From NCBI RefSeq assembly GCF_016908195.1, contig NZ_JAFBDK010000003.1:124001-188000 (forward strand): a stretch of 64,000 nucleotides of DNA. The letters are read 5' to 3'. A program made the position numbers and the translations under genes. Of the stretch, positions 1-7,152 are shown piece by piece. The DNA comes from Jeotgalibacillus terrae. GTDB lineage: Bacteria > Bacillota > Bacilli > Bacillales > Jeotgalibacillaceae. The notes under the pieces were generated by a model. The model saw nothing but the letters and a program-made list of their open reading frames with translations, was not told the origin of the DNA and did not search any database. Position 1 is the first letter of the stretch; each line of letters begins with the position of its first letter.

Positions 1-1217
1 GTGTGATTATCGGGACTTACTTTTTTTATAAAGGTTCAGTCAGCTTTATCGCAAATATAATCAGAAAAAACAAAGGAGGCTACCTGAATATTAATCAGGT
101 CATGTCCCTCTCTTCTATCATGTTCCGGATGAAATCAAATGCGCTACTGCTGACGATTATCACAACAGTATCAGCTCTAGCAATCGGGCTGCTGTCGTTA
201 AGCTATATCTCCTACTACTCTGCTGAAAGATCGGCTGAGACTCCTGCTCCTGATGACTTTATATTCATTACTGAAGAGAACGCAGAAGCATTTGGCAGCG
301 TCTTAAGTGAAAACGGCATTGCTTACAGCGAAAAACAGATTGATGTGATCCAGGCAGATATAGGCATTGAGGAAATTCTGGGTACAGAAATTGAAAATAT
401 GCAGTTTGATCCTAATCGGATGAATATGTCGGTCGTCAGTGATCGACAGGTTGAAGGCGTTGATGTGAGTATAGATGACATTTTGTTCTCAGGTTCAAGT
501 GATGCAATCCAGGCACTGATGAACCTGCAGAATGCAGGAACACTTACACTTTATACTGCTACAGATGAGATTGAAAAAGAATATGCCGGATTGAGGGACG
601 ACTATGTATTACCTTCTATCTTCACCGGCGGCTTACCGGCAGTAGTGGTTGATGAAGCAGTATATGACAGGCTGGCTGAAGATGTGGATGAGGAACTCCA
701 GCGTGAGGCTTCTTTGTATGTCGGTCTTACACTGGAGGATCCGGAAACCATTGAAAAAGCTGATGAACTGTTCCACAGCATGCCATTCAGTGAAGAAGCC
801 GGGAGTGCCTCACAATATTCTATGGAACGCATGCAGAAATTGAGTATGGGCTTCATCATGTTTGTGGTCGGCTTCCTCGGACTCACCTTCCTGATCACAT
901 CAGGCTGCATTCTTTACTTTAAGCAGGTAGAAGAAGGTGATGAAGAACAGCCGAATTACAGGATTCTGAGAAAGCTTGGCTTCACCCGGCAGGATCTTCT
1001 GAAGGGCATCCTTCAAAAGCAGGTCATCAACTTCGGAATTCCACTCACAGTCGGCCTCCTGCACAGCTACTTTGCTGTCAGATCAGGCTGGTTCTTCTTC
1101 GGAACCGAGCTGTGGACACCGATGATTATTGTGATGGTTTTGTATGCCGGACTATATTCAATCTTTGGGATATTGTCGGTGGTTTATTATAAAAAAGTGA
1201 TCAGGACGGCTTTGTGA
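1..1217 (+). CDS. ABC transporter permease, FtsX/BceB type (5' truncated by window edge)
   Basis: About 404 C-terminal residues of an integral membrane permease; the reading frame is open to the window edge, so the true start lies upstream. A membrane segment near residues 45-70 is followed by a large acidic extracellular domain (about 75-275). Two or three hydrophobic helices near the C-terminus (about 283-305, 340-360, 370-395) form the FtsX-like region. This layout is typical of BceB/YxdM permeases, which with a BceA ATPase export or sense cell-wall-active peptides. The ATPase is not in the window, so substrate and partner are inference. A strong terminator follows directly. Confidence 0.75.
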   Translation, partial: VIIGTYFFYKGSVSFIANIIRKNKGGYLNINQVMSLSSIMFRMKSNALLLTIITTVSALAIGLLSLSYISYYSAERSAETPAPDDFIFITEENAEAFGSVLSENGIAYSEKQIDVIQADIGIEEILGTEIENMQFDPNRMNMSVVSDRQVEGVDVSIDDILFSGSSDAIQALMNLQNAGTLTLYTATDEIEKEYAGLRDDYVLPSIFTGGLPAVVVDEAVYDRLAEDVDEELQREASLYVGLTLEDPETIEKADELFHSMPFSEEAGSASQYSMERMQKLSMGFIMFVVGFLGLTFLITSGCILYFKQVEEGDEEQPNYRILRKLGFTRQDLLKGILQKQVINFGIPLTVGLLHSYFAVRSGWFFFGTELWTPMIIVMVLYAGLYSIFGILSVVYYKKVIRTAL

Positions 1218-1237
1218 CGTCAGTTAATTAAAAAGAC

Positions 1238-1276
1238 TCCCCGCATCATGTAATTGAATGGTGACGGGGATTTTTT
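1238..1276 (+). terminator. Rho-independent terminator after the ABC permease
   Basis: TCCCCG (1238-1243) pairs with CGGGGA (1265-1270). The stem is extended inward by CATCAT/ATGGTG with one bulged A, and a run of six T follows. Confidence 0.85.
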
Positions 1277-1434
1277 GAATTTTCACCTCACTGTTCTCAT
1301 CAATATTTAATACAAATAAATTCAGATCCATCATCTACTCAGAATAATAGGATTTCTATTATGAAATAAACATTTTTATTGAATGCTAAATATCACTGAT
1401 AGGAGAGATAACACAAAACTCTTTCAAAAAAACC

Positions 1435-1463
1435 TTGACCTCTCTTCACATTTTTTATAAGAT
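1435..1463 (+). promoter_or_regulatory. Sigma-A promoter of the MFS transporter leader
   Basis: TTGACC (1435-1440), a 17-bp spacer and TAAGAT (1458-1463) give a good -35/-10 pair. Transcription would start near 1470, leaving a leader of about 230 nt before the MFS gene. Confidence 0.6.
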
Positions 1464-1469
1464 AAAACA

Positions 1470-1670
1470 GAAAATTATGAACAAATCTTGAACTTTCTTT
1501 AGAGTCCCTCAAATCTCAGACTGATATGAATAGCGATCCTGTTCCTCTGCCAGCTGAAAATTGAAAGCGCTTTAGAGATCATAGTGGTTATCTACAGCGA
1601 ACCTGTATGTTTAGCTACCGTCACACATTTCCGGGCACTATTGCCAGGAAACCGTTGTGGCGGTTTTTTA
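1470..1670 (+). promoter_or_regulatory. Structured leader with intrinsic terminator (candidate riboswitch or antitermination element)
   Basis: The leader carries two copies of an AGCGAWCCTGT motif (1532-1542 and 1596-1606). Ten bases after the second copy comes a two-tier hairpin. The lower stem is ACCGTCACA (1617-1625) with TGTGGCGGT (1656-1664). The upper stem is TTTCC-G-GGCA with TGCC-A-GGAAA (1628-1651). A T-tract follows at 1664-1669, about 20 nt before the ribosome binding site. A shorter hairpin (AAACCG/CGGTTT, 1649-1666) could form instead. A terminator inside a leader suggests conditional read-through. The same motif and hairpin order recurs at 3436-3507. It matches no riboswitch class I recognise. 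A cre-like half palindrome (TGAAAGCGCTTT) lies at 1562-1573. Confidence 0.55.
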
Positions 1671-1700
1671 TGTCAAAAAACGACAAAAGGGGTATGAAAG

Positions 1701-2969
1701 ATGAAAAAGACAAAAAATCGCTGGCTCATTGCTTTGTCAGCTGTCGGGATTCACATCTCAATCGGGTCAGTCTATGCATGGAGTAATTTCACGAATCCGC
1801 TCATTGATGAATTTGGCTGGAGTTCAAGTCAGGTACAGCTCACATTCAGTCTTGCGATTCTCTTCCTCGGGCTTTCAGCAGCTTTCATGGGTCACTTTGT
1901 TGAAAAGCACGGACCGAGAAAATCAGGAATTGTCGCAGCAGTGTTTTTTGGGATTGGTGTTACAGGCTCAGGATTTGCCGTTCAGCTTGGCTCATTACCA
2001 CTGCTCTATTTATTCTATGGCGTATTCGGCGGGATCGGGCTTGGAGTTGGCTATATCGCACCTGTTTCCACACTCGTCAAATGGTTCCCTGACCGCCGCG
2101 GACTGGCAACAGGCCTTGCTATCATGGGATTTGGGTTCGCAGCAGCAATTGCAAGTCCTGTCATGAACAGCCTGATCACATCCATCGGAATTGCAGGCAC
2201 ATTTTTCACTTTAGGTATTGTTTATTTTGCCGTGATGTTCCTGTCATCACTTTATCTTGAACGTCCGGCAGCTGACTGGGCACCAAAGGGCTTTAATGCT
2301 GAGAATCCGGACAAAAAGAAAAAAGCACCGCAGGATCTCTCTCAGCTTACTGCTAATGAAGCAATTAAAACAAAGCGTTTTTACTATTTGTGGCTGATGC
2401 TATTCATTAATGTCACGTGCGGAATCGCTATTCTTTCAGCTGCAAAACCACTCGCTGAAGAGAGTATCGGCCTGTCAGTTGAAGAGGCTGCCATCCTTGT
2501 CGGGGCCCTCGGTATTTTTAACGGCCTTGGCAGAATCGGATGGGCCTCAGTATCAGATTTTATCGGCAGAACAAATACATACACGACGTTTTTCGTTCTG
2601 CAGGCTGCACTGTTCTTCATGCTGCCACTGACGTCAGAAGCGATTCTGTTTCAGATTATGCTCGCTGTTATTTACACATGCTACGGTGGCGGATTTGCAT
2701 CTATTCCGGCTTATATCGGAGACATGTTTGGCACAAAACAGCTCGGTGCGATTCATGGTTATATTTTGACTGCATGGGCAGCAGCTGGGCTTGCAGGACC
2801 ACTGTTTGCCGCATGGATTAAGGATACTACAGGAAGCTATGCAAACAGCCTGAACTTCTTTGCAGCACTGTTTCTTGTCGCACTTGTGATTTCATTCCTG
2901 ACGCGGATGGATATTAACAAACTGAAGCGCGAGAACAGCGCGAAAGAAGCGGACAAGCTGGCCGGATAA
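1701..2969 (+). CDS. MFS transporter, oxalate/formate antiporter (OFA) family
   Basis: A 422-residue protein with about twelve membrane helices. The N-terminus, with its SIGSVYAWSNF stretch, and the GHFVEKHGPRKSG loop between helices 2 and 3 are characteristic of OFA-family carriers related to OxlT. These exchange small carboxylates such as oxalate, formate or other monocarboxylates across the cytoplasmic membrane. The ribosome binding site AAAAGGGG is 8 nt before the ATG. It sits upstream of a DUF2294 gene and a formate-dehydrogenase-like molybdoenzyme, which supports formate or a related acid as substrate, but the sequence alone does not fix it. A terminator-bearing leader precedes it. Confidence 0.85.
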   Translation: MKKTKNRWLIALSAVGIHISIGSVYAWSNFTNPLIDEFGWSSSQVQLTFSLAILFLGLSAAFMGHFVEKHGPRKSGIVAAVFFGIGVTGSGFAVQLGSLPLLYLFYGVFGGIGLGVGYIAPVSTLVKWFPDRRGLATGLAIMGFGFAAAIASPVMNSLITSIGIAGTFFTLGIVYFAVMFLSSLYLERPAADWAPKGFNAENPDKKKKAPQDLSQLTANEAIKTKRFYYLWLMLFINVTCGIAILSAAKPLAEESIGLSVEEAAILVGALGIFNGLGRIGWASVSDFIGRTNTYTTFFVLQAALFFMLPLTSEAILFQIMLAVIYTCYGGGFASIPAYIGDMFGTKQLGAIHGYILTAWAAAGLAGPLFAAWIKDTTGSYANSLNFFAALFLVALVISFLTRMDINKLKRENSAKEADKLAG

Positions 2970-3045
2970 AAAAATAGTATACATTTCATTTCATTTCAGT
3001 GCTATCATAATAAGTGTAAATAAATGAAGAGGGATTGTCGTAACT

Positions 3046-3408
3046 TTGAGTAAATACGAAGCTGAATTCAGCAACCTTGTAAGAGCATTCAGAAAGCGTC
3101 ATATGGGCAAAGGCCCAAGCCAGATCAAGACAACTTTCTGTAAAAACTGGGCGATCTGTGAAATGGAAGGAAATCTTTCACCAGTTGAAAAGTTCATCGC
3201 AGGGGCGAATGAAGGAAAACAAATGCTCCGTGCAGCGAGAACAGAAATGGTCAAAGACCTCTATCAGAAACATAGACCGGTTGAAATGGAAGAACTGGTC
3301 GGCGCAAATTTCGTTGATCTGTATGTGGATATCAATATAGAAAAAGACGCAGGCATGTCCATATTCATTTTCGATGAAAACCTTGAAGATAAACTGCGTG
3401 ACAACTAA
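3046..3408 (+). CDS. DUF2294 (MpsC-like) domain protein
   Basis: A 120-residue soluble protein matching the DUF2294 family by its SxxEAEFSNLVRAF start, the GKGPSQIKTTF motif and the acidic C-terminal half. Family members often neighbour formate dehydrogenase genes or membrane-potential systems (MpsC); the biochemical role is not settled. Translation starts at TTG 3046 after AGAGGG about 12 nt upstream; no ATG gives a better fit. It lies 76 bp after the MFS gene and is followed by a motif-plus-terminator element and then the molybdoenzyme operon, so it probably belongs to the formate module. Confidence 0.75.
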   Translation: MSKYEAEFSNLVRAFRKRHMGKGPSQIKTTFCKNWAICEMEGNLSPVEKFIAGANEGKQMLRAARTEMVKDLYQKHRPVEMEELVGANFVDLYVDINIEKDAGMSIFIFDENLEDKLRDN

Positions 3409-3435
3409 TTGCATAAATCGTGGATTGGCACTTGG

Positions 3436-3507
3436 CAGCGATCCTGTTAAAGACTAACCACCTGGGATTACCGTTCTACTTGAGCGGTATTTCAGGTGGT
3501 TTTTTTA
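3436..3507 (+). terminator. AGCGATCCTGT motif plus two-tier terminator (second leader-type element)
   Basis: CAGCGATCCTGTT (3436-3448) is followed after 8 nt by a strong terminator. The outer stem is ACCACCTG/CAGGTGGT (3457-3464 with 3493-3500), the inner stem TACCG/CGGTA (3469-3473 with 3485-3489), and seven T follow. The order of parts copies the leader at 1595-1670. It could simply end the DUF2294 transcript, or it could be the regulatory leader of fdhF, now separated from that gene by a repeat insertion. Confidence 0.75.
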
Positions 3508-3520
3508 TTTAAAAAACTGA

Positions 3521-3699
3521 CTTTGTTAAAGGGGGCTGTTGATTTCCGCTCCAGGGGGAACGCTTTCCGCAGGGCGTGCGGTAAGCCTCCTCGGGCTTCG
3601 CCCTGCGGGGTCTCACCTGTCACGCTTCTCCTGCTGGAGTCGTCCCCTTCCGCTACAATCAACAGCTGTGCCAAAACAATATTGGTCTTTAACATAGCT
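3521..3699 (+). repeat. 179-bp dispersed repeat (MITE-like), copy 1
   Basis: Runs from CTTTGTTAAAG (3521) to CTTTAACATAGCT (3699), so its ends carry an imperfect terminal inverted repeat (GTTAAAG/CTTTAAC). The body is GC-richer than its surroundings and contains the GCTTTCCGC...GGGGTCTCACC...CTCCTGCTGGAGTCG pattern found in many Bacillaceae intergenic repeats. Copy 2 (6922-7100) is the same length, inverted and highly similar. ORFs across it have no coding character. Confidence 0.8.
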
Positions 3700-3725
3700 A
3701 AAAACTTAGAAAAAGGATGATTATA

Positions 3726-6083
3726 ATGGGAAAAACACAACATCCGGGACCGGTAAAAATTTCTAAAAAACCTGATCCGTCACTATGGGTCAGTAAAGTT
3801 CCATTCGGTGTCGGCAAAATTAAACCACATCACTTTACAGATACGGCAAAAATCGCATGGAAAAACCGCGATAACCTCGGCTATGCTACATCCATCATTA
3901 CAAAAGGCGTATGCGACGGCTGTGCGCTTGGCGTATCCGGTCTTTATGATCAGACACTGAAAGGCCCCCACGTCTGCACAACCCGCCTGAATGTACTCAG
4001 ACTGAACACCATGCCGGCAGTAAAGCCCGACATTCTACACGCAGATATTGATGAACTGCGACAGTATTCAAGTGCAGAGCTGCGTGAACTAGGCCGCATT
4101 CCATACCCGCTAATCAGAAGACCGGGCGAGCGCAAATTCTCCCGTCTCAGCTGGGATGAGGCAATGGATATCATTGCAGCAAAAATGAAAAAGCTTGATC
4201 CGAAGCAGTATGCAATGTTTCTGACAGCGCGCGGGATTACAAATGAGTCCTACTACGTTGCAGGAAAAGTTGCACGTTTCCTTGGTACAAATCATATCGA
4301 CAATGCATCAAGAATCTGTCACTCACCGAGTAAGACAGCGCTGAAGCGTTCAATCGGAGTCGGCGCAAGTACATCCAACTATCTTGACTGGATCGGAACG
4401 GATGTCCTGTTATTCTGGGGAAGCGTTGCATCAAACTCGTCACCTGTATCAACGAAATATATGCTTGCTGCAAAGAAAAAAGGAACGAAAATTATTGTCG
4501 TCAACCCTTACCGCGAGCCTGCAATGGACAACTACTGGGTCCCTTCAAACATGGAATCAGCCATGTTTGGCACAAAAATTGCTGATGATTTTTATCAGGT
4601 CAATATCGGTGGAGACATCGCCTTTATGCACGGGATCATGAAGCACTGGTTTGAAATGGAGCAGGAAAAAGAAGGTTCAGCGATTAACCATTCATTTGTT
4701 AAAGAGCATGTGAACGGATATGAAGAACTCAAGCAAACGGTGATGGCTCAGTCATGGGAAGACATTGTTGAATCATCAGGTGTGCCAAAAGAGCGGATTA
4801 TTGAGCTTTCAACACTGCTTGCTAATAGTAAAAATGCAGTATACGCATGGGCGCTTGGCCTGACAATGCATTCTTTCGCAACAGATAACATCTCTCAGGT
4901 AGCTAACCTTGCCCTGCTGCGCGGTCATCTTGGTCGTGAGCACGCCGGACTGATGCCGTTTCGCGGACACTCATCTGTTCAGGGAAGCGGTGAAATGGGT
5001 GCCGATCCTTTCGTCCTGCCGGGCAGTGACTTTAACGATGCGAACATTGAGCGTATGGAGAAGCTGTGGAACTTTGAGATTCCAAAATGGCAGGGTGATA
5101 TTGTCGGCGTTACGCTTGAAAATGCCGTACTGCCTAAAGATCATGAGCGTAAAATTAAGCTTTATTATCTTTCAGGAGGTAACTTCCTTGAAACGATGCC
5201 TGACCCAGATTTTGTTGAACAAGCACTATCAGAACTCGATATCCGCGTGCATCAGGATATTATTTTAAATACAAGTACGCTTGTTGACGCAAAAGAAGCA
5301 GTCATCGTCCTCCCTGCCAAAACGCGTTATGAACAGGAAGGCGGCGGAACGAGCACGTCTACTGAACGCATGGTCTACTTCTCACCGGAGATTGAAGGCA
5401 ATAAAAATCAGGTTGAAGAAGCGCGTGCTGAATGGAAGATCTATATCGACCTTGCAAAACGCGTGAAGCCTGAGACCGCTCACCTTGTTGATTTTAAAGA
5501 TGGACAGGCAATTCGTGAAGAAATTGCCAAAGCCAATACAAACTATGATGGCGTTCAGCATTTGAAAAAGCAGGGAGATGTCTTCCAGTGGGGCGGCGCA
5601 TGGCTTTGTGAAGACGGGATCTGTCCCACACCTGATGGTAAAGGAAATCTTATTTCAGTGGATATCCCTGACCTTGGCAAAAAAGACGGACAGTTCGTCG
5701 TCACGTCACGCCGCGGTAAGCAGTTCAATTCAATGGTATATAAAGAAAAGGATCCGTTTAATAATGCGGGCCGCTATGATGTGCTGATGAATGCTGAAGA
5801 TGGAAGAAGACTGAGCATTGCTGAAGGCGAAGGTATTGTTGTTTATAATGGATTCGGTGTTTTCCAGGGCCGTGCGAAGTTCGTTGATATTGCAAAAGGC
5901 AATCTTGAAGTGCACTTCCCTGAAGGTAACTTCCTCCTTCCACGCGGCCGCTATGAGAAATACGCGGGAATTCCAGATTACAATATTACTGTAACAGTTG
6001 AAAAGGCTGAGCGCTTCAACGCACGTAAGGATACACAGTATCTTGAAAAGCGCATTGACGACCTTGAAACTGAAGCGAACTAA
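3726..6083 (+). CDS. FdhF/YdeP-family molybdopterin oxidoreductase (formate-dehydrogenase-like)
   Basis: A 785-residue bis-molybdopterin-guanine-dinucleotide enzyme of the FdhF/YdeP type. The Mo-ligand position is Cys198 in RICHSPS, where E. coli FdhF has selenocysteine. The N-terminus has CDGCALG and a later Cys (about 65-90) instead of a full ferredoxin-type 4Fe-4S motif, as expected for the YdeP branch. The C-terminal part is the molybdopterin-dinucleotide-binding beta barrel (about 640-760). Start 3726 is chosen because AAAAGGATGAT ends 6-7 nt before it; the ATG at 3717 lies inside that ribosome binding site. The next gene is fdhD, 13 bp downstream, which supports a formate or related oxidoreductase. 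No electron-transfer subunit is present, so the physiological partner is unknown. Confidence 0.88.
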   Translation: MGKTQHPGPVKISKKPDPSLWVSKVPFGVGKIKPHHFTDTAKIAWKNRDNLGYATSIITKGVCDGCALGVSGLYDQTLKGPHVCTTRLNVLRLNTMPAVKPDILHADIDELRQYSSAELRELGRIPYPLIRRPGERKFSRLSWDEAMDIIAAKMKKLDPKQYAMFLTARGITNESYYVAGKVARFLGTNHIDNASRICHSPSKTALKRSIGVGASTSNYLDWIGTDVLLFWGSVASNSSPVSTKYMLAAKKKGTKIIVVNPYREPAMDNYWVPSNMESAMFGTKIADDFYQVNIGGDIAFMHGIMKHWFEMEQEKEGSAINHSFVKEHVNGYEELKQTVMAQSWEDIVESSGVPKERIIELSTLLANSKNAVYAWALGLTMHSFATDNISQVANLALLRGHLGREHAGLMPFRGHSSVQGSGEMGADPFVLPGSDFNDANIERMEKLWNFEIPKWQGDIVGVTLENAVLPKDHERKIKLYYLSGGNFLETMPDPDFVEQALSELDIRVHQDIILNTSTLVDAKEAVIVLPAKTRYEQEGGGTSTSTERMVYFSPEIEGNKNQVEEARAEWKIYIDLAKRVKPETAHLVDFKDGQAIREEIAKANTNYDGVQHLKKQGDVFQWGGAWLCEDGICPTPDGKGNLISVDIPDLGKKDGQFVVTSRRGKQFNSMVYKEKDPFNNAGRYDVLMNAEDGRRLSIAEGEGIVVYNGFGVFQGRAKFVDIAKGNLEVHFPEGNFLLPRGRYEKYAGIPDYNITVTVEKAERFNARKDTQYLEKRIDDLETEAN

Positions 6084-6096
6084 TGAGGTGATCACG

Positions 6097-6885
6097 GTGA
6101 ATGAAGAAGTGATGGAACAGAGAACGATCATCCGCTATGATGGTGAGTCGCTGAGTGAAACAGATGATCAGATCGCAACCGAATATGCGATGACGATCTA
6201 CGTGAACGGTGAGGAATTCGCAACGATGGTCTGCACCCCCTCTCACCTTGAGGAACTGGTCATCGGATTTCTCGCTTCAGAAGGGATGATCAGAAGAGTG
6301 GATGAAATTGAGTCGCTTGAGATCAATGAGGATCGCGGTTTCGCCTATGCTGAACTTGTGAATAAAACCCCTGCCGGCAGGGAGTTTCACTCAAAGCGAT
6401 TTATCGGCTCATGCTGCGGCAAAAGCAGACAGTTTTATTTCCAGAATGACGTAAAAACAGCTAAAACCATTGCTAAAAAGTCCACCATTCCGGTCAGAAA
6501 CTGTCTGAGCCTCATGAAACAAATGCAGGAAAGCTCAACAGATTTTCAAAAGACAGGCGGGCTGCATAACGCAGCACTCTGTACAACAGATGATATTGTC
6601 ATCTCCCACTCTGATATTGGACGTCACAACGCACTTGACAAGATTTACGGTCACTGTCTGAAAAACCGGATTCCGTTAAAAGGCAAAGTCATTGTCTTCA
6701 GCGGCCGGATCTCTTCTGAAGTGCTGCTGAAAGTTTCAAAGATCGGTGTCGGAATCGTGCTATCAAAATCAGCGCCGACTACGCTTGCGATTGAGCTTGC
6801 ACATGATCTTGGGATTACAGCGTGCGGATTTATCAGAGGAAACAGTTTGAATATTTATAGTCATGCGGATAGGATTACAGGATAA
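6097..6885 (+). CDS. fdhD: Formate dehydrogenase accessory sulfurtransferase FdhD
   Basis: A 262-residue FdhD protein, which passes sulfur from a cysteine desulfurase to the molybdenum cofactor of formate dehydrogenases. The TYVNG-like start, EELVIGFLASEG and the C-terminal SGRISSEVLLK and SAPTTLAIELA segments are family signatures. GTG 6097 is chosen because GAGGTG lies 6 nt upstream; the longer frame would run back into fdhF. The active-site region reads GSCCGKS (Cys106-Cys107), so the usual second Cys of the CxxC loop appears to be Ser110. It is co-transcribed with the molybdoenzyme and ends in a strong terminator. Confidence 0.9.
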   Translation: MNEEVMEQRTIIRYDGESLSETDDQIATEYAMTIYVNGEEFATMVCTPSHLEELVIGFLASEGMIRRVDEIESLEINEDRGFAYAELVNKTPAGREFHSKRFIGSCCGKSRQFYFQNDVKTAKTIAKKSTIPVRNCLSLMKQMQESSTDFQKTGGLHNAALCTTDDIVISHSDIGRHNALDKIYGHCLKNRIPLKGKVIVFSGRISSEVLLKVSKIGVGIVLSKSAPTTLAIELAHDLGITACGFIRGNSLNIYSHADRITG

Positions 6886-6912
6886 GACCGGGTTTGGGCC
6901 CGGTCTTTTTTC
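6884..6912 (+). terminator. Terminator of the fdhF-fdhD operon
   Basis: AAGACCGGG (6884-6892) pairs with CCCGGTCTT (6899-6907), followed by a T-run. It overlaps the fdhD stop codon. Confidence 0.9.
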
Positions 6913-6921
6913 TATTAATAT

Positions 6922-7100
6922 AGCTATGTTAAAGCCTAATGTTGTTTTAGCACAGCTGGTGATTGCAGCGTAAGGGGGACGACTCCAGCAGGAGAAGCGT
7001 GACAGGTGAGACCCCGCAGACGCACAGCGTCGAGGAGGCTCACCGCACGCCCTGCGGAAAGCGTTCCCCCTGAAGTGGAAATCAACAGCCACTTTCATCA
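6922..7100 (-). repeat. 179-bp dispersed repeat (MITE-like), copy 2, inverted
   Basis: The reverse complement matches copy 1 (3521-3699) along its whole length at roughly 85 percent identity by eye, including AGCTATGTTAAAG at one end and GGAAATCAACAGCC near the other. The two copies point in opposite directions and enclose exactly fdhF, fdhD and their terminator. Confidence 0.85.
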
Positions 7101-7112
7101 GAACTTTTAATA

Positions 7113-7147
7113 TAAAAAAGCGAACCTGAGATAAACCCAGATCCGCT
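7113..7147 (-). terminator. Terminator of the GH32/ABC operon
   Basis: On the minus strand AGCGGATCTGGG (7147-7136) pairs, with G-T wobbles, with CTCAGGTTCGCT (7130-7119), followed by a T-tract (7118-7114). Confidence 0.8.
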
Positions 7148-7152
7148 CTTAC

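Noticed and set aside
1561-1575. cre-like sequence TTGAAAGCGCTTTAG
   Set aside because: Two conserved cre positions mismatch, so I mention it only within the leader and do not call a CcpA site.
3492-3743. Overlapping ORFs on both strands within 3492-3743
   Set aside because: They lie on the 179-bp repeat and terminator, have no usable ribosome binding site and lack coding character.
6769-7098. 109-codon ORF on the minus strand
   Set aside because: It spans the fdhD 3' end, the terminator and repeat copy 2; it is a product of the repeat.
7119-7131. AGCGAACCTGAG resembling the leader motif
   Set aside because: It is one arm of the GH32 operon terminator and points the wrong way for any gene; treated as chance.
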